Both the position numbers and the translations under genes were made by a program. 64,000 nt of DNA from DATDAH01 sp963792205 (GTDB taxonomy: Bacteria; Actinomycetota; Acidimicrobiia; Acidimicrobiales; DATDAH01), in the NCBI GenBank assembly GCA_963792205.1, contig CAWBVI010000010.1, positions 1-64,000 of the forward strand. Direction: 5' to 3'. Shown here in pieces: positions 50,007 to 59,534 of the stretch (its first letter is position 1; each line of letters opens with the position of its first letter). A model generated the notes under the pieces. The model had not been told where the DNA came from, did not search any database, and was given only the letters and a program-made list of their open reading frames with translations.

Positions 50007-51815
50007 GGCTCGTGCCTCGTCATGATCAGCGTCCCGGCCGGGCCGGGCTCGCCCTTCCAGCCCGGGGGAACCCAGATGGTGGTGTCGTCCTCGACGACGA
50101 CGGCCGGGCCCTGCATCGGCGGCCGCTTGCGGGACCGCAGCCGGGCCGGGTCGAGGGCCGACGGCCGCCGGGCGCTGGCCCGCAGGGTGATCACCTCGAC
50201 GGGGTGCCCCGGCCGGTCGTAGCCGTTCTGGCGCTTGTGGGCCTCGGGGAAGTCGTCCACGCGGGCGACCCGCAGCTCGTGGCTCTGCCCGGCGTACCGG
50301 GCGTCGAGGCTGAGCACGACCTCGATGTCAGCCCGGCTCCCGCCGGCGTCGGCCACCAGCGCATCGGCCGCCTCCGACCCGAGCTCGGCCAACGCCGCCT
50401 CGAGCCCGTCGTGGTCGGCCGGTGTGAGCCATGTCCGCGAAAGGTCGTGCTGGACCGGCGCCGCCAGCACGCCGACGGCCGACAGCACCCCGGCCCGGGG
50501 CGGGACGATCACCGCGGGCATGCCCAGCCGGTCGGCCAGCGAACAAGCGTGCAGCGGCCCGGCCCCGCCGAAGGCCACCAGCCCCAACCCGCCGGGGTCG
50601 ATGCCCCGCTCGACCGACACGCGGCGGACGGCCCGCTCCATCAGGGCGTCGACCACCTCGAGCACGCCGTCGGCCGCTTCCGACGCGTCGCCCATACCGA
50701 GCCCCGCCAAGGCCTTGGCCGCCGCCTCAGTGTCCAGCCCGCCCAGCGCCTCGAAGCCGAGCTCGCCCGCGATGCGACCGGCGACCAGGTTGGCGTCGGT
50801 GACCGTGGGCTCCTCGCCGCCCCGCCCGTAGCACGCCGGACCGGGCGCGGCCCCGGCACTGCGCGGCCCGACCAACAGGGCGCCGCCCTCGTCCAGGGCG
50901 GCGATGGAACCGCCGCCGGCGCCGATCGTGTGCACGTCGACCGCCGGCAGGCGGATCGGGTACCCCGCCACCTCCCGCTCGGCCGCGGGCTGCGGCTCGC
51001 CGCCCAGCACCAGGGCGACGTCGGTGCTCGTGCCGCCCATGTCGAAGGTCACGGCGTCGGGGTAGCCGGCGGCCACCGCGTAGAAGGCGGCGGCCCGCAC
51101 CCCGCCCGCCGGCCCCGACAAGAGCAGGCCGGCAGGCCGCCGGGCCGCGGCGACCACCGGCGCCAGGCCGCCCGCCGACGTCATCACCAGGACCCGGTCG
51201 CCCAGCGGCGCCAGCGCCTCGAGGTAGCGGCGGCACACCGGCCCGAGCCCGGCGTTGACCACGGTCGTGACCGTGCGCTCGTACTCCCGCATCTCGGGCG
51301 AGACCTCGTGCGACGCCGACACCTCGTGGCCGGCCGCCCGCAACGCCGCGGCCACCTCGATCTCGTGACCGGGTCGAGGTCGGCGTGCAGCAGGCACACG
51401 GCGACCGCGGTCGCCTCGTCGCCCACCGACGGGACCTCGCCCACCGGCTCCAGCTCGGTCCCGTCGGCCGCCAGCCGACCCGTGACCTCCAGCGGCGCTC
51501 CCGGGGCACGAGTGGCGTGGGCCGGTCCGCCCACTGGTCGTAGAGCTTCGGTCGGTCCTGCCGGGCGATCTCGATCACGTCGGCCAACCCGGCGGTCGTC
51601 ACCAAAGTGGTCGCCGCCAGCTGCCCCTCCAGCAGGGCGTTGGTGGCGACCGTCGTCCCGTGGGCCAGCACCTCCACCCGCCGGGCCTTCAGCTGGGCGA
51701 TGCCCGCCCGCACCGCCTCGGTCGGGTCCTCGGGCGTCGACAGCACCTTGACCACCCGTCCCCGCCCGTCGACCAGGTCGGTGAAGGTCCCTCCCGTGTC
51801 CGACCCGATCCGCAT
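50003..51815 (-). CDS. hyuA: Hydantoinase A/oxoprolinase family subunit, two frameshifts
   Basis: HyuA of about 604 residues with the actin-like ATPase fold: N-terminal RIGSDTGGTFTDLVDGRGRV and VLAHGTTVATNALLEGQLAA, then phosphate-2 motif VTFDMGGTSTDVALVLGG, TIGAGGGSIAALDEGGALLV, PGPACYGRGGEEPTVTDANL and VAFGGAGPLHACSLADRLGM. The frame is broken near 51505 and again near 51375; the middle piece (EVTGRLAADGTELEPVG, AVAVCLLHADLDPVTR) is in a third frame. All three pieces belong to one normal protein, so assembly indels are likely. It drives the HyuB reaction with ATP. First gene of the hyuAB operon and divergent from the J-domain gene. Confidence 0.9.
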
Positions 51816-51870
51816 CCGTGCGGAATGTACCTGTCGTCAAGGCCACGGATCGGCGGCCGATAGGCAATCG

Positions 51871-52377
51871 ATGCCGACAGCGGGGAAGCGCGGTCGGTTG
51901 TTCCGGCGCGACGAGGATGACCTCGACGAATCGGACGCCGACCTGAGCGAAGACGAACATGCATGGTGGGCCGCCCGGGAGTCCGTCGGGGGGGTCCCCC
52001 GGGGCAACTTCACGGACGCCGACGGCCCCGACGAGTCGGACGAGACCAGCCACTTCTCCGACTACTGGACGGCCGAGTCCCTGTTCGAACGGCAGCAGCG
52101 CCGGGAGCAGGCAGCCGCCCAGGCGGCGGCCTCAGCCGCCGAGAAGGACGAGTTCCTCGAAGAGCTCGCCATGGACCTCGACGCCGCCCACCTCGTGCTC
52201 CAGATCAAGGTCGGCGCCACCTGGGAGGAGATCACCCAGGCCCACCGCCAGCTGGCCAAGCTCTACCACCCCGACCGGCTCATCTCCTGGTCCGTGGAAG
52301 CCCGGGAGATGGGTCGCGGCCGCATGGCGGAGATCAACGCCGCCCACGCCACCCTGCGGGCCCTCCACCACGCCTGA
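51871..52377 (+). CDS. J-domain protein with acidic N-terminal region
   Basis: A 168-residue protein. The first 50 residues are charged and acidic (RRDEDDLDESDADLSEDEHA); residues 65-100 form a helix rich in Ala, Gln and Glu (RQQRREQAAAQAAASAAEKD). The C-terminal 65 residues are a J domain with helix II WEEITQAHRQLAKLYHPDRL (invariant HPD) and helix III RMAEINAAHATLRAL. A C-terminal J domain, as in TerB/DjlA-like proteins, would recruit DnaK to a client bound by the N-terminal part; no client is suggested. It overlaps the convergent RNase HI gene by 44 bases. Confidence 0.88.
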   Translation: MPTAGKRGRLFRRDEDDLDESDADLSEDEHAWWAARESVGGVPRGNFTDADGPDESDETSHFSDYWTAESLFERQQRREQAAAQAAASAAEKDEFLEELAMDLDAAHLVLQIKVGATWEEITQAHRQLAKLYHPDRLISWSVEAREMGRGRMAEINAAHATLRALHHA

Positions 52378-53434
52378 AGTTCAGCCCAGCTCGTTCGGGG
52401 TCGACGGTCCAGACCTCGTCGCCCACGGCCTTCTCGAGCGCCTTCACCGCCTTCGACAAGCGGGCGTCCTTGCCGTCCCAGACCACGATGGCGGCGTCGG
52501 CCACCCGGGCCAGCCAGGCGTCCCGCTGGCCCATCGCCCGGCTGACGTCCGCCGCCGACTTGACCGGCTTCCGCTGCAGCAACCGGACCTCCTGGGCCGA
52601 ATCGACCAGGCGGCGGTAGGTCGCCCGGGTGGCCTCCGGCCAGCGGGCGTCGGGGTCGGGATGGGGTTGGACGACGACGAAGGGGATGCCGCGGTCGACC
52701 GCAGCCTCGGCCGCCAGCTGCTCGGCCCCGAGCTGGAGCCCGGTCACCAGCACCAGGTCCTCGTCGAGCTGTTGTTGGGCGGCGAGGATGTCGCCCAAGC
52801 GCCGCTGCACCGCGGCCTGCAGCAGGTTGGGCTCGTAGCCCCCCAGCTCGGGCGGACGGTGGCCGATCACGACCACCAGGTGCCCGGCGGGCTTGTCGAC
52901 CACGGGCGCCGCCTTCGCCGATGCCACCGCCGGCGCCGCACCCGAACCAGCCGACACCCGGTCGGCCGGCCCGAGCGTCTCCGGCCGTCCCTCCCCCGAC
53001 CGCCCCGCCTGGTTCAGCGCGGCCTCGACCGCCAGGCGGTCGGCGACGTCGTTCCACTCGTCGCCGCTGTGGCCCTTGACCCAGCGCCACTCGACGTCGC
53101 CCCGGGCCAGCACGTGGTTGATCAGCGGCTTCCACAGGTCCTGGTTGGCCACGTCCTCCTTCTTGGAGTTCTTCCACCCCCGGGCCATCCACCCCTCGTA
53201 CCAGCGCTGGCGGAAGCAGTTGACGACGTAGGTCGAGTCCGAGACCACGACGACGGGCCCGTCGAGCGCCAACAACGCCTCGGTGGCGGCCACGATCTCC
53301 ATGCGCTGGTTGGTCGTGTGGGGGTGGAATCCGCTGGCGTAGCCCCCCTCGGGCGCCACCCAGGCCCAGCCCCCGGGACCGGGGTTCCCGGAACAGGCCC
53401 CGTCGGTGTAGACGATCGTCGCCACAGGAGGCAT
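52334..53434 (-). CDS. rnhA: RNase HI fused to a SLOG (YspA/DUF1273-like) domain
   Basis: A 366-residue fusion. Residues 1 to about 150 are RNase HI with all four catalytic acids (Asp in VYTDGACSGNPGPGGW, Glu in TTNQRMEIVAATEAL, Asp in VVVSDSTYVVN, Asp in GHSGDEWNDVADRLA) and the His of the same motif. A linker rich in Ala/Gly (about 155-195) leads to a Rossmann-like SLOG domain of the YspA/DUF1273 group: VVIGHRPPELGGYEPNLLQA, LVLVTGLQLGAEQLAAEAAV, FVVVQPHPDPDARWPEATRA, and RVADAAIVVWDGKDAR. RNase HI removes RNA from RNA:DNA hybrids; SLOG domains sense or process nucleotide ligands. The start MPPVAT is chosen because upstream codons are not protein-like. Its ATG overlaps that of the divergent aceE gene. 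Confidence 0.85.
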   Translation of the reverse strand: MPPVATIVYTDGACSGNPGPGGWAWVAPEGGYASGFHPHTTNQRMEIVAATEALLALDGPVVVVSDSTYVVNCFRQRWYEGWMARGWKNSKKEDVANQDLWKPLINHVLARGDVEWRWVKGHSGDEWNDVADRLAVEAALNQAGRSGEGRPETLGPADRVSAGSGAAPAVASAKAAPVVDKPAGHLVVVIGHRPPELGGYEPNLLQAAVQRRLGDILAAQQQLDEDLVLVTGLQLGAEQLAAEAAVDRGIPFVVVQPHPDPDARWPEATRATYRRLVDSAQEVRLLQRKPVKSAADVSRAMGQRDAWLARVADAAIVVWDGKDARLSKAVKALEKAVGDEVWTVDPERAGLNFRRGGGPAGWRGRR

Positions 53435-56154
53435 GGTGGCAGACGTGACCTTCATCGACGGGTTCGTCCACCAGCTCCCCGACACGGACGCCCAGGAAAC
53501 CCAGGAGTGGCTGGACTCCCTGGACGGCGTGGTCGCCACCCAGGGCGAGGCCCGCGCTCGCTTCATCCTCTCCAAGCTCCTGGAGCGCTCGCGCCAGCTC
53601 GGCGTCGGCGCGCCGGCCTCCGTGTCGACCCCCTACATCAACACCATCCCCGCCGAACTGGAGCCGTGGTTCCCCGGCGACGAGCACATCGAGCGCCGCA
53701 TCCGGGCCTTCATCCGGTGGAACGCCGCGGTCATGGTCATCCGGGCCAACAAGAAGGCCGACGGCATCGGCGGCCACCTCTCCACGTTCGCCTCCTCGGC
53801 CGCCCAGTACGAGGTCGGCTTCAACCACTTCTTCCGGGGCAAGGCCGACGGCCAGTCCGGCGACGCCGTCTACTTCCAGGGCCACGCCGCCCCCGGCATC
53901 TACGCCCGGGCCTTCCTCGAGGGCCGCCTCACCCAGGAGCAGCTCGACCACTTCCGCATGGAGGTCGGCGGTCACGGCCTCTCCAGCTACCCGCATCCCC
54001 GGCTCATGCCCGAGTTCTGGGAGTACCCCACGGTCTCCATGGGCCTCGGCCCGATCAACTCGATCTACCAGGCCCGCTTCCTGCGCTACCTCCACAACCG
54101 CCAGATCGACGACACCAGCGGCTCCCGGGTGTGGTGCTTCGTCGGCGACGGCGAGGTCGACGAGCCCGAGACCCTCGGCTCCATCTCCCTCGCCGCCCGC
54201 GAGGGCCTCGACAACCTCACCTGGGTCGTCAACTGCAACCTGCAGCGCCTCGACGGCCCGGTCCGGGGCAACGGGAAGATCATCCAGGAGCTGGAGGCCA
54301 TCTTCCGGGGCGCGGGCTGGAACGTGATCAAGGTCATCTGGGGCGGGCGCTGGGACGAGCTCCTCGCCCGCGACGTCGACGGGGTCCTGGTCAACAAGAT
54401 GAACGAGACCGTCGACGGCCAGTACCAGCGCTACGCCGTGGAGGACGGGGCCTACGCCCGCGAGAACTTCTTCGGCCCCGACCCCCGCCTGCGGGAGATG
54501 GCGGCCCACCTCTCCGACGACGACATCCGCAACCTGCCCCGCGGCGGCCACGACTACCGCAAGCTCTACGCGGCCTACAAGACGGCCACCGAGCAGACCG
54601 GCGCCCCCACCGCGATCCTGGCCAAGACCGTGAAGGGCTGGACCCTCGGCCCCGGCTTCGAGGGCCGCAACGCCACCCACCAGATCAAGAAGATGACGGT
54701 GGACGAGCTCAAGGTGCTCCGCGACCGCCTCCACCTGCACGACGAGATCCCCGAGGACTCCCTCGACGCCGACGCCCCGCCTTACTTCCGTCCCGCCGAG
54801 GACTCGGTCGAGTACCGCTACATGATGGACCGGCGCCAGGCCCTCGACGGCGCCCTGCCCAGCCGCATCGTCCGGGACCGCCGGCCGCTGAAGCTGCCCG
54901 CCGACGCCGCCTTCGCCGAGTTCCCGAGCGGCTCGGCCAAGCAGGCCGCCTCGACCACCATGGCCTTCACCCGCCTCCTGCGGAACCTGGCCCGCGACGA
55001 GCAGTTCGGCCCCCGGGTCGTGCCCATCGTCCCCGACGAGGCCCGCACGTTCGGCATGGACTCGCTCTTCCGCGAGCTCGAGATCTACGCCCCGTTCGGC
55101 CAGCGCTACGAGCCCGTCGACCACGCCCTGCTCCTGTCCTACACCGAGGACCACGACGGCCAGATCCTCGAGGAGGGCATCACCGAGGCCGGCGGGCTGG
55201 CCTCCTGGACCGCGGCGGCCACGGCCTACGCCAACCGGGGCACGCCGATGGTGCCCTTCTTCATCTTCTATTCGATGTTCGGCTTCCAGCGGGTGGGCGA
55301 CCTCATCTGGGCCGCGGCCGACGCCCGGGCCCGGGGCTTCCTGCTCGGCGCCACCGCGGGGCGGACCACGCTGCTGGGCGAGGGGCTCCAGCACCAGGAC
55401 GGCCACAGCCTGCTCCTGGCCTCCACCGTGCCGGCCTGTGAGGCCTACGACCCGGCCTTCGCCTACGAGCTGGCCGTCGATCGTGGAGGACGGCCTGCGC
55501 CGCATGTACCCCGACGGCGACGCCACCAAGGGCGAGGACGTCTTCTACTACCTGACCCTCTACAACGAGAACTACGTCATGCCGCCGATGCCCGAGGGCG
55601 CCGCCCCCGGCATCCTCGAGGGCCTCTACCGCTTCGTCCCCGCCCCCGACGGCCCCACCCACCCGGCCACGGTCCTGTTCTCGGGCTCGGCCCAGGGTGC
55701 CGCTCGCGAGGCGCAGCACGAGCTGGCCGAGCACTACGACGTCGGCATCGACCTGTGGTCGGCCACGTCCTACAAGCGCCTGCGCGAGGAGGCCATGGCC
55801 GTGGAGCGCTGGAACCGGCTCCACCCCGGCGAGGACCTCCGTGTCCCCCGGGTCACCGAGCTGCTGTCCCAGAGCGACGGCCCGGTGGTGGCGGTCACCG
55901 ACTTCATGCGCAGCGTCCCCGACCAGATCGCCCGATGGTCACCGAGGTCCTGGACCTCCCTGGGGACCGACGGCCTGGGTCGCAGCGACACCCGCGAGAC
56001 CTTGCGTCGCTTCTTCGAGACCGACGCGGCCCACGTCGTCGTGGCCGTCCTGGCCTCGCTGGCGGCCGACGGGACGGTGGAGACGACGGTGGTCAAGGAC
56101 GCCGTCGACCGCTACGACCTCGACACCGACCTCGCGGCGCCCTGGACGCGCTGA
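53433..56154 (+). CDS. aceE: Pyruvate dehydrogenase E1, homodimeric AceE type, one frameshift
   Basis: An E1 of about 906 residues, near the usual 890-920. Key segments: RFILSKLLERSRQLG, TPYINTIPAELEPWFPGDEH, GGHLSTFASSAAQYEVGFNH, the thiamine diphosphate motif VGDGEVDEPETLGSISLAAR to NCNLQRLDGPVRGNGKI, IAKTVKGWTLGPGFEGRN (as LAKTVKGWT), PIVPDEARTFGMDSLFRELE and FFIFYSMFGFQRVGDLIWAA. Near 55482 one extra base breaks the frame; translation continues normally with IVEDGLRRMYPDGDATKGED and ELLSQSDGPVVAVTDFM to the stop at 56154. It decarboxylates pyruvate and passes the acetyl group to a lipoyl E2 (compare 24585). AGGAGG at 53426 suits the GTG at 53436 better than the ATG at 53433. Confidence 0.92.
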
Positions 56155-56206
56155 GGCTCAAAGCCTCCAGCCGGCGGGGCGCGGGGGTCGGGGGTAGGCG
56201 TGCCGC

Positions 56207-57028
56207 TCAGCTCGTGCGATGGGCGACGACCTCGAGGTACTCGGACGGCACTGCAAGCGCTCCTGAGGTGTCGCGGTTGCACTCGTTGGCCAGCGCGACG
56301 AGCTGGTCCCGGAACGACGTGCGGCCCTCCTCGTCGAGGGCACCCCAGGCCTTGAGGGTCGGCCCGTAGTACGTCTTGAACGTCTCGAAGAAGTGCTCTG
56401 CCGATGTGTACCGGAACACGAAGTGCCGCCGGACCACGTCGACCTTGGCGTCGTCGCCGAACAGCTCTGCGAGCCGCTCTTCAGTGCCCCACGCCAGCGG
56501 GGACTGGATGCCCGCGGGAGGCGGCACGTGCGCCCCGACGATCTTGAACATCCGGCCGATGAACCCGGTCGGCGTCCAGTTGGCGAGACCGATCCGGCCG
56601 CCCGGCCGGGTCACCCGGATCATCTCCTCGGCCGCCCGGTCGGGGTTGGGCACGAACATCACCCCGAAGGTCGACAGGACGGTATCGAAGGAGTCGTCCT
56701 CGAAGGGCAGGTTCTCGGCGTCAGCGACGCGAGTCGTGAGCGGCAGGCCTTCGCTATCGGCGCGCCGCTGCGCACCGGCCAGGAGCGCCTCGACGTAGTC
56801 GGTGGCCGTCACGGCGCACCCACGACGAGCGGCGGCGAGCGAGGCGTTGCCGTTGCCGGCCGCCACGTCAAGCACCTGCGAACCCGCGGCCACGTCGACC
56901 GCCTCGCACAGTGACTCACCCACGATCTGCAGCGTCGTGCCGATGACGGCGTAGTCGCCGCTGGACCACGTCGCCTGCTGGCGTCCCTTGATGGTCTCGA
57001 TGTCTTCCGGGGTGAGCGTCGAGCTCAT
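56207..57028 (-). CDS. SAM-dependent methyltransferase (UbiE/COQ5-like)
   Basis: A 273-residue class I methyltransferase. SAM motif I VLDVAAGNGNASLAAARRGC, acidic residue in VTATDYVEALLAGA, motif II VADAENLPFEDDSFDTVLST, and VTRPGGRIGLANWTPTGFIG, as in UbiE-type and mycobacterial Rv-type small-molecule methyltransferases. The C-terminal part with FVFRYTSAEHFFETFKTYYG is common in this subgroup. Substrate unknown. The ATG overlaps the stop of the mycothiol-isomerase-like gene (ATGA), so they are co-translated. Confidence 0.88.
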   Translation of the reverse strand: MSSTLTPEDIETIKGRQQATWSSGDYAVIGTTLQIVGESLCEAVDVAAGSQVLDVAAGNGNASLAAARRGCAVTATDYVEALLAGAQRRADSEGLPLTTRVADAENLPFEDDSFDTVLSTFGVMFVPNPDRAAEEMIRVTRPGGRIGLANWTPTGFIGRMFKIVGAHVPPPAGIQSPLAWGTEERLAELFGDDAKVDVVRRHFVFRYTSAEHFFETFKTYYGPTLKAWGALDEEGRTSFRDQLVALANECNRDTSGALAVPSEYLEVVAHRTS

Positions 57029-57606
57029 CGCACTGCCTCCGTTTGGTTGGTGTTGCCGTGGATCTGACGGCCGCTGAAGGCCACGAGCCGCTCGAGCGTG
57101 GTCGCTTCGGGTCCGGCCTTGGTCTCGGCCGCGAACGTGTCTCCGTCGCGCATCTCCGGCTGGACGAACTGTCGAGCGAAGGCATCGACCTCCGCGACGA
57201 GGCCGTCGGGCGGCTCGTAGGGAAGCCCGGTGGCTCGGGACAGATCCCAGCCGTGGACCAGACCGTCGAACGCGGTGTAGCGGGCGAACGCTGCGACCGG
57301 CACCTCGCCGAAGGGGGCGGTGACCGTCCGCTCCTGAGCGCCCGGCGAATGCAGCGAGCTCAACAGCTCGGCCATGGCTCGGCTCCACCGATCCGTGAGC
57401 TCCCCTTCAAGGGGCGCAGCGGACCCCGCTGCCTCGCCACGGAAGGCAGGCGAGAAGTGGGTGGCACCACCGATCATGTGCTCCAGGACGCCCGTCACCG
57501 TGAAGTTGGCGCACGCCGTCGGGTTGTCGAGCTGGTCGGCCCTGATCTGCTCGACCACCTTCTCGATCCGGGGGATGATCTCGTCGAGCTGTTGGACACC
57601 GTCCAT
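57025..57606 (-). CDS. TIGR03086/DinB-like mycothiol-dependent isomerase family protein
   Basis: A 193-residue four-helix protein of the maleylpyruvate isomerase N-terminal (MDMPI_N/TIGR03086) group: QLDEIIPRIEKVVEQIRADQ, PTACANFTVTGVLEHMIGGA with the first His ligand, FDGLVHGWDLSRATGLPYEP with the second His pair, and C-terminal LERLVAFSGRQIHG. These bind a divalent metal and probably use mycothiol, a thiol of actinobacteria. A strong ribosome site (AAGGAGAAA) precedes the ATG at 57606, which decides the start against an in-frame ATG further upstream. The 229 bases up to the divergent LuxR gene hold no clear gene. Confidence 0.85.
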   Translation of the reverse strand: MDGVQQLDEIIPRIEKVVEQIRADQLDNPTACANFTVTGVLEHMIGGATHFSPAFRGEAAGSAAPLEGELTDRWSRAMAELLSSLHSPGAQERTVTAPFGEVPVAAFARYTAFDGLVHGWDLSRATGLPYEPPDGLVAEVDAFARQFVQPEMRDGDTFAAETKAGPEATTLERLVAFSGRQIHGNTNQTEAVR

Positions 57607-57835
57607 GGTTTCTCCTTGGTTGCTGGTTCGCGTGGCTGCGGCGACCGCCTCGCGGTCTCGGCCGAGCACGATCAGGTCGGCGATCGACTCGGTGCTGGCA
57701 TCGTGCTGGTCACGATCGGTCATGAGGGCATCCTGCGCTACGCCACGGGCCCACGCATCGGTCAGATCAGCCAACATCCCGGGAGGGCCGGCGTGATCTA
57801 CCCACGCGCCGGGTGGGGTCGACCAGACTGACGAG

Positions 57836-59506
57836 GTGACCGCAGCCCCGGCCGATCCACTGGAGGAGGCCCGCAACCTCCTGGCCTCGTGGGCCTGGGC
57901 CGGGGCACTCGACGCGGCCCGGTCGGCGGTCGTCCCGTCCGGCCGAGCCGAGGCTGATCGTCTCGACATCGTCGCGGAGACTTCGTGGTGGCTGGGCCAG
58001 ATGGATGACTGCATCGACGCACGCGAGCAGGCCTACGCCCTGTACGACGCGCAGGGCGACGGCCGGTGCGCGGGCCGGTGCGCGGTGTGGCTCTGGGAGC
58101 ACCACCAGCTCAAGGCGCGTCCGTCGATCGCCGGTGGTTGGTTGCGGCGGGCCCGCCGTGCGCTGGAGGCCGACACGGCGTCGGTCGAGTTCGGCGACCT
58201 GATGCTCCGCGAAGCCGAGGTCGCGCACGGATCCGGCGAGCTCGACCGGGCGACCGCGCTGGCCCGCGACGCCCTGGCCCTGGGACGGCGGCTGTCATCG
58301 ATCGACCTCGAGGCGGCGGCGCTCCAGACCATCGGCCGGCTCCTCATCGACGCGGGCAACCTGACCGACGGGCTCGGCCACCTGGACGAGGCGATGCTGT
58401 CCGCCGTCGAGGGCAAGCTCAACCCCTACACGACCGGCAAGGTGTACTGCAGCCTGATCAGCGCCTGCGAGCAGCTCGGCGACCTCAGCCGCGCCGCAGA
58501 GTGGACCGATGCCACGCTCCGCTGGTCAGAGGACCACCCGATGGCCATGTGGCCCGGCATCTGCCGAGTCCACCACGCCGCGCTGCTCCAGCTCCGTGGC
58601 GACTGGGGCGCGGCTGAGCGAGAGGCGCGACAAGCGTGCATGGAGCTCGACGGGTTCCACCTACCCAACGTCGCTGCCGGTTACATCGAGATCGGCGACA
58701 TCCGTCGCCGACTGGGCGACCTGGATGGAGCCGAGGCCGCCTTCGCCACCGCCGAAGAGATCTGCGGCCAGCAGAGCGCCGGACTCGCCCTCGTCCGTCT
58801 CGCCCAACGTCGAGTCGACGCAGCTACCGCCATCATCACGCAGATGCTCGAGGACCACACCTGGAACCGGCTGGCCCGGGCCAAGCTCCTGCCAGCGCGC
58901 GTGCAGATCGCAGTGGCCGCAGAGGACCTCGACGCCGCGATTGCTGCCGCCGACGAGCTCGACCGCATCGTCACCGAGTACGACAGCCCAGCACTGTTGG
59001 CCGCAGCCCTGTCCACACGCGGCAGGCTCCAGCTGGCCCAGGGCGACGACCGCACCGCATGCGCGACGCTGCGGGACGCGCTCCGGCACTGGCAACAGCT
59101 CGAGGTCCCCTACGAGGTCGCCACCGTCCGCCTCCTGCTCGGCCAGGCCTGCCGAGCCTGCGGCGACGAAGACGCAGCCTCCAGCTCGTTCGCCAGCGCA
59201 GCAGCAATCTTCGACCGCCTCGGGGCCGTCCTCGATTCCCGCCACATCCGGGATCTCACGTCGTCCTCGTCGCTGCCAGCGGACCTCACGCCACGAGAGG
59301 CGGAGGTCCTGGGCCTCGTCGCCTCGGGAGTGACCAACAGAGACATCGCCGCCGCCCTCCACCTCAGCGAACGGACCGTCGCTCGTCATCTCTCCAACAT
59401 CTTCACCAAGATCGGCGTCGCGACGCGCACCGCTGCCGCCGCCTTCGCCTACGAACATGACCTCGCCCAGCGCACCCCAGCAAGGGGTGACCCGATGGCG
59501 GACTGA
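57836..59506 (+). CDS. LuxR family regulator with TPR-like repeats
   Basis: A 556-residue regulator. Most of the protein (about 1-470) is helical repeats of the TPR/MalT type, for example LASWAWAGALDAARSAVVPS, AEAWTDATLRWSEDHP-like pairs, and GDIRRRLGDLDGAEAAFATA. The C-terminal LuxR-type helix-turn-helix is LTPREAEVLGLVASGVTNRD and IAAALHLSERTVARHLSNIF with TKIGVATRTAAAA. There is no N-terminal P-loop, so it is not a full LAL/MalT ATPase. GTG start. Divergent from the isomerase-methyltransferase pair, which it may regulate. Confidence 0.85.
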   Translation: MTAAPADPLEEARNLLASWAWAGALDAARSAVVPSGRAEADRLDIVAETSWWLGQMDDCIDAREQAYALYDAQGDGRCAGRCAVWLWEHHQLKARPSIAGGWLRRARRALEADTASVEFGDLMLREAEVAHGSGELDRATALARDALALGRRLSSIDLEAAALQTIGRLLIDAGNLTDGLGHLDEAMLSAVEGKLNPYTTGKVYCSLISACEQLGDLSRAAEWTDATLRWSEDHPMAMWPGICRVHHAALLQLRGDWGAAEREARQACMELDGFHLPNVAAGYIEIGDIRRRLGDLDGAEAAFATAEEICGQQSAGLALVRLAQRRVDAATAIITQMLEDHTWNRLARAKLLPARVQIAVAAEDLDAAIAAADELDRIVTEYDSPALLAAALSTRGRLQLAQGDDRTACATLRDALRHWQQLEVPYEVATVRLLLGQACRACGDEDAASSSFASAAAIFDRLGAVLDSRHIRDLTSSSSLPADLTPREAEVLGLVASGVTNRDIAAALHLSERTVARHLSNIFTKIGVATRTAAAAFAYEHDLAQRTPARGDPMAD

Positions 59507-59534
59507 TCGCCGCTCCTCCGGCACCACACCATGG

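Noticed and set aside
57607..57835. N-terminal extension or small gene upstream of the mycothiol-isomerase-like gene
   Set aside because: An in-frame ATG at 57722 exists, but the strong AAGGAGAAA ribosome site directly before 57606 and the fold start favour the shorter protein.
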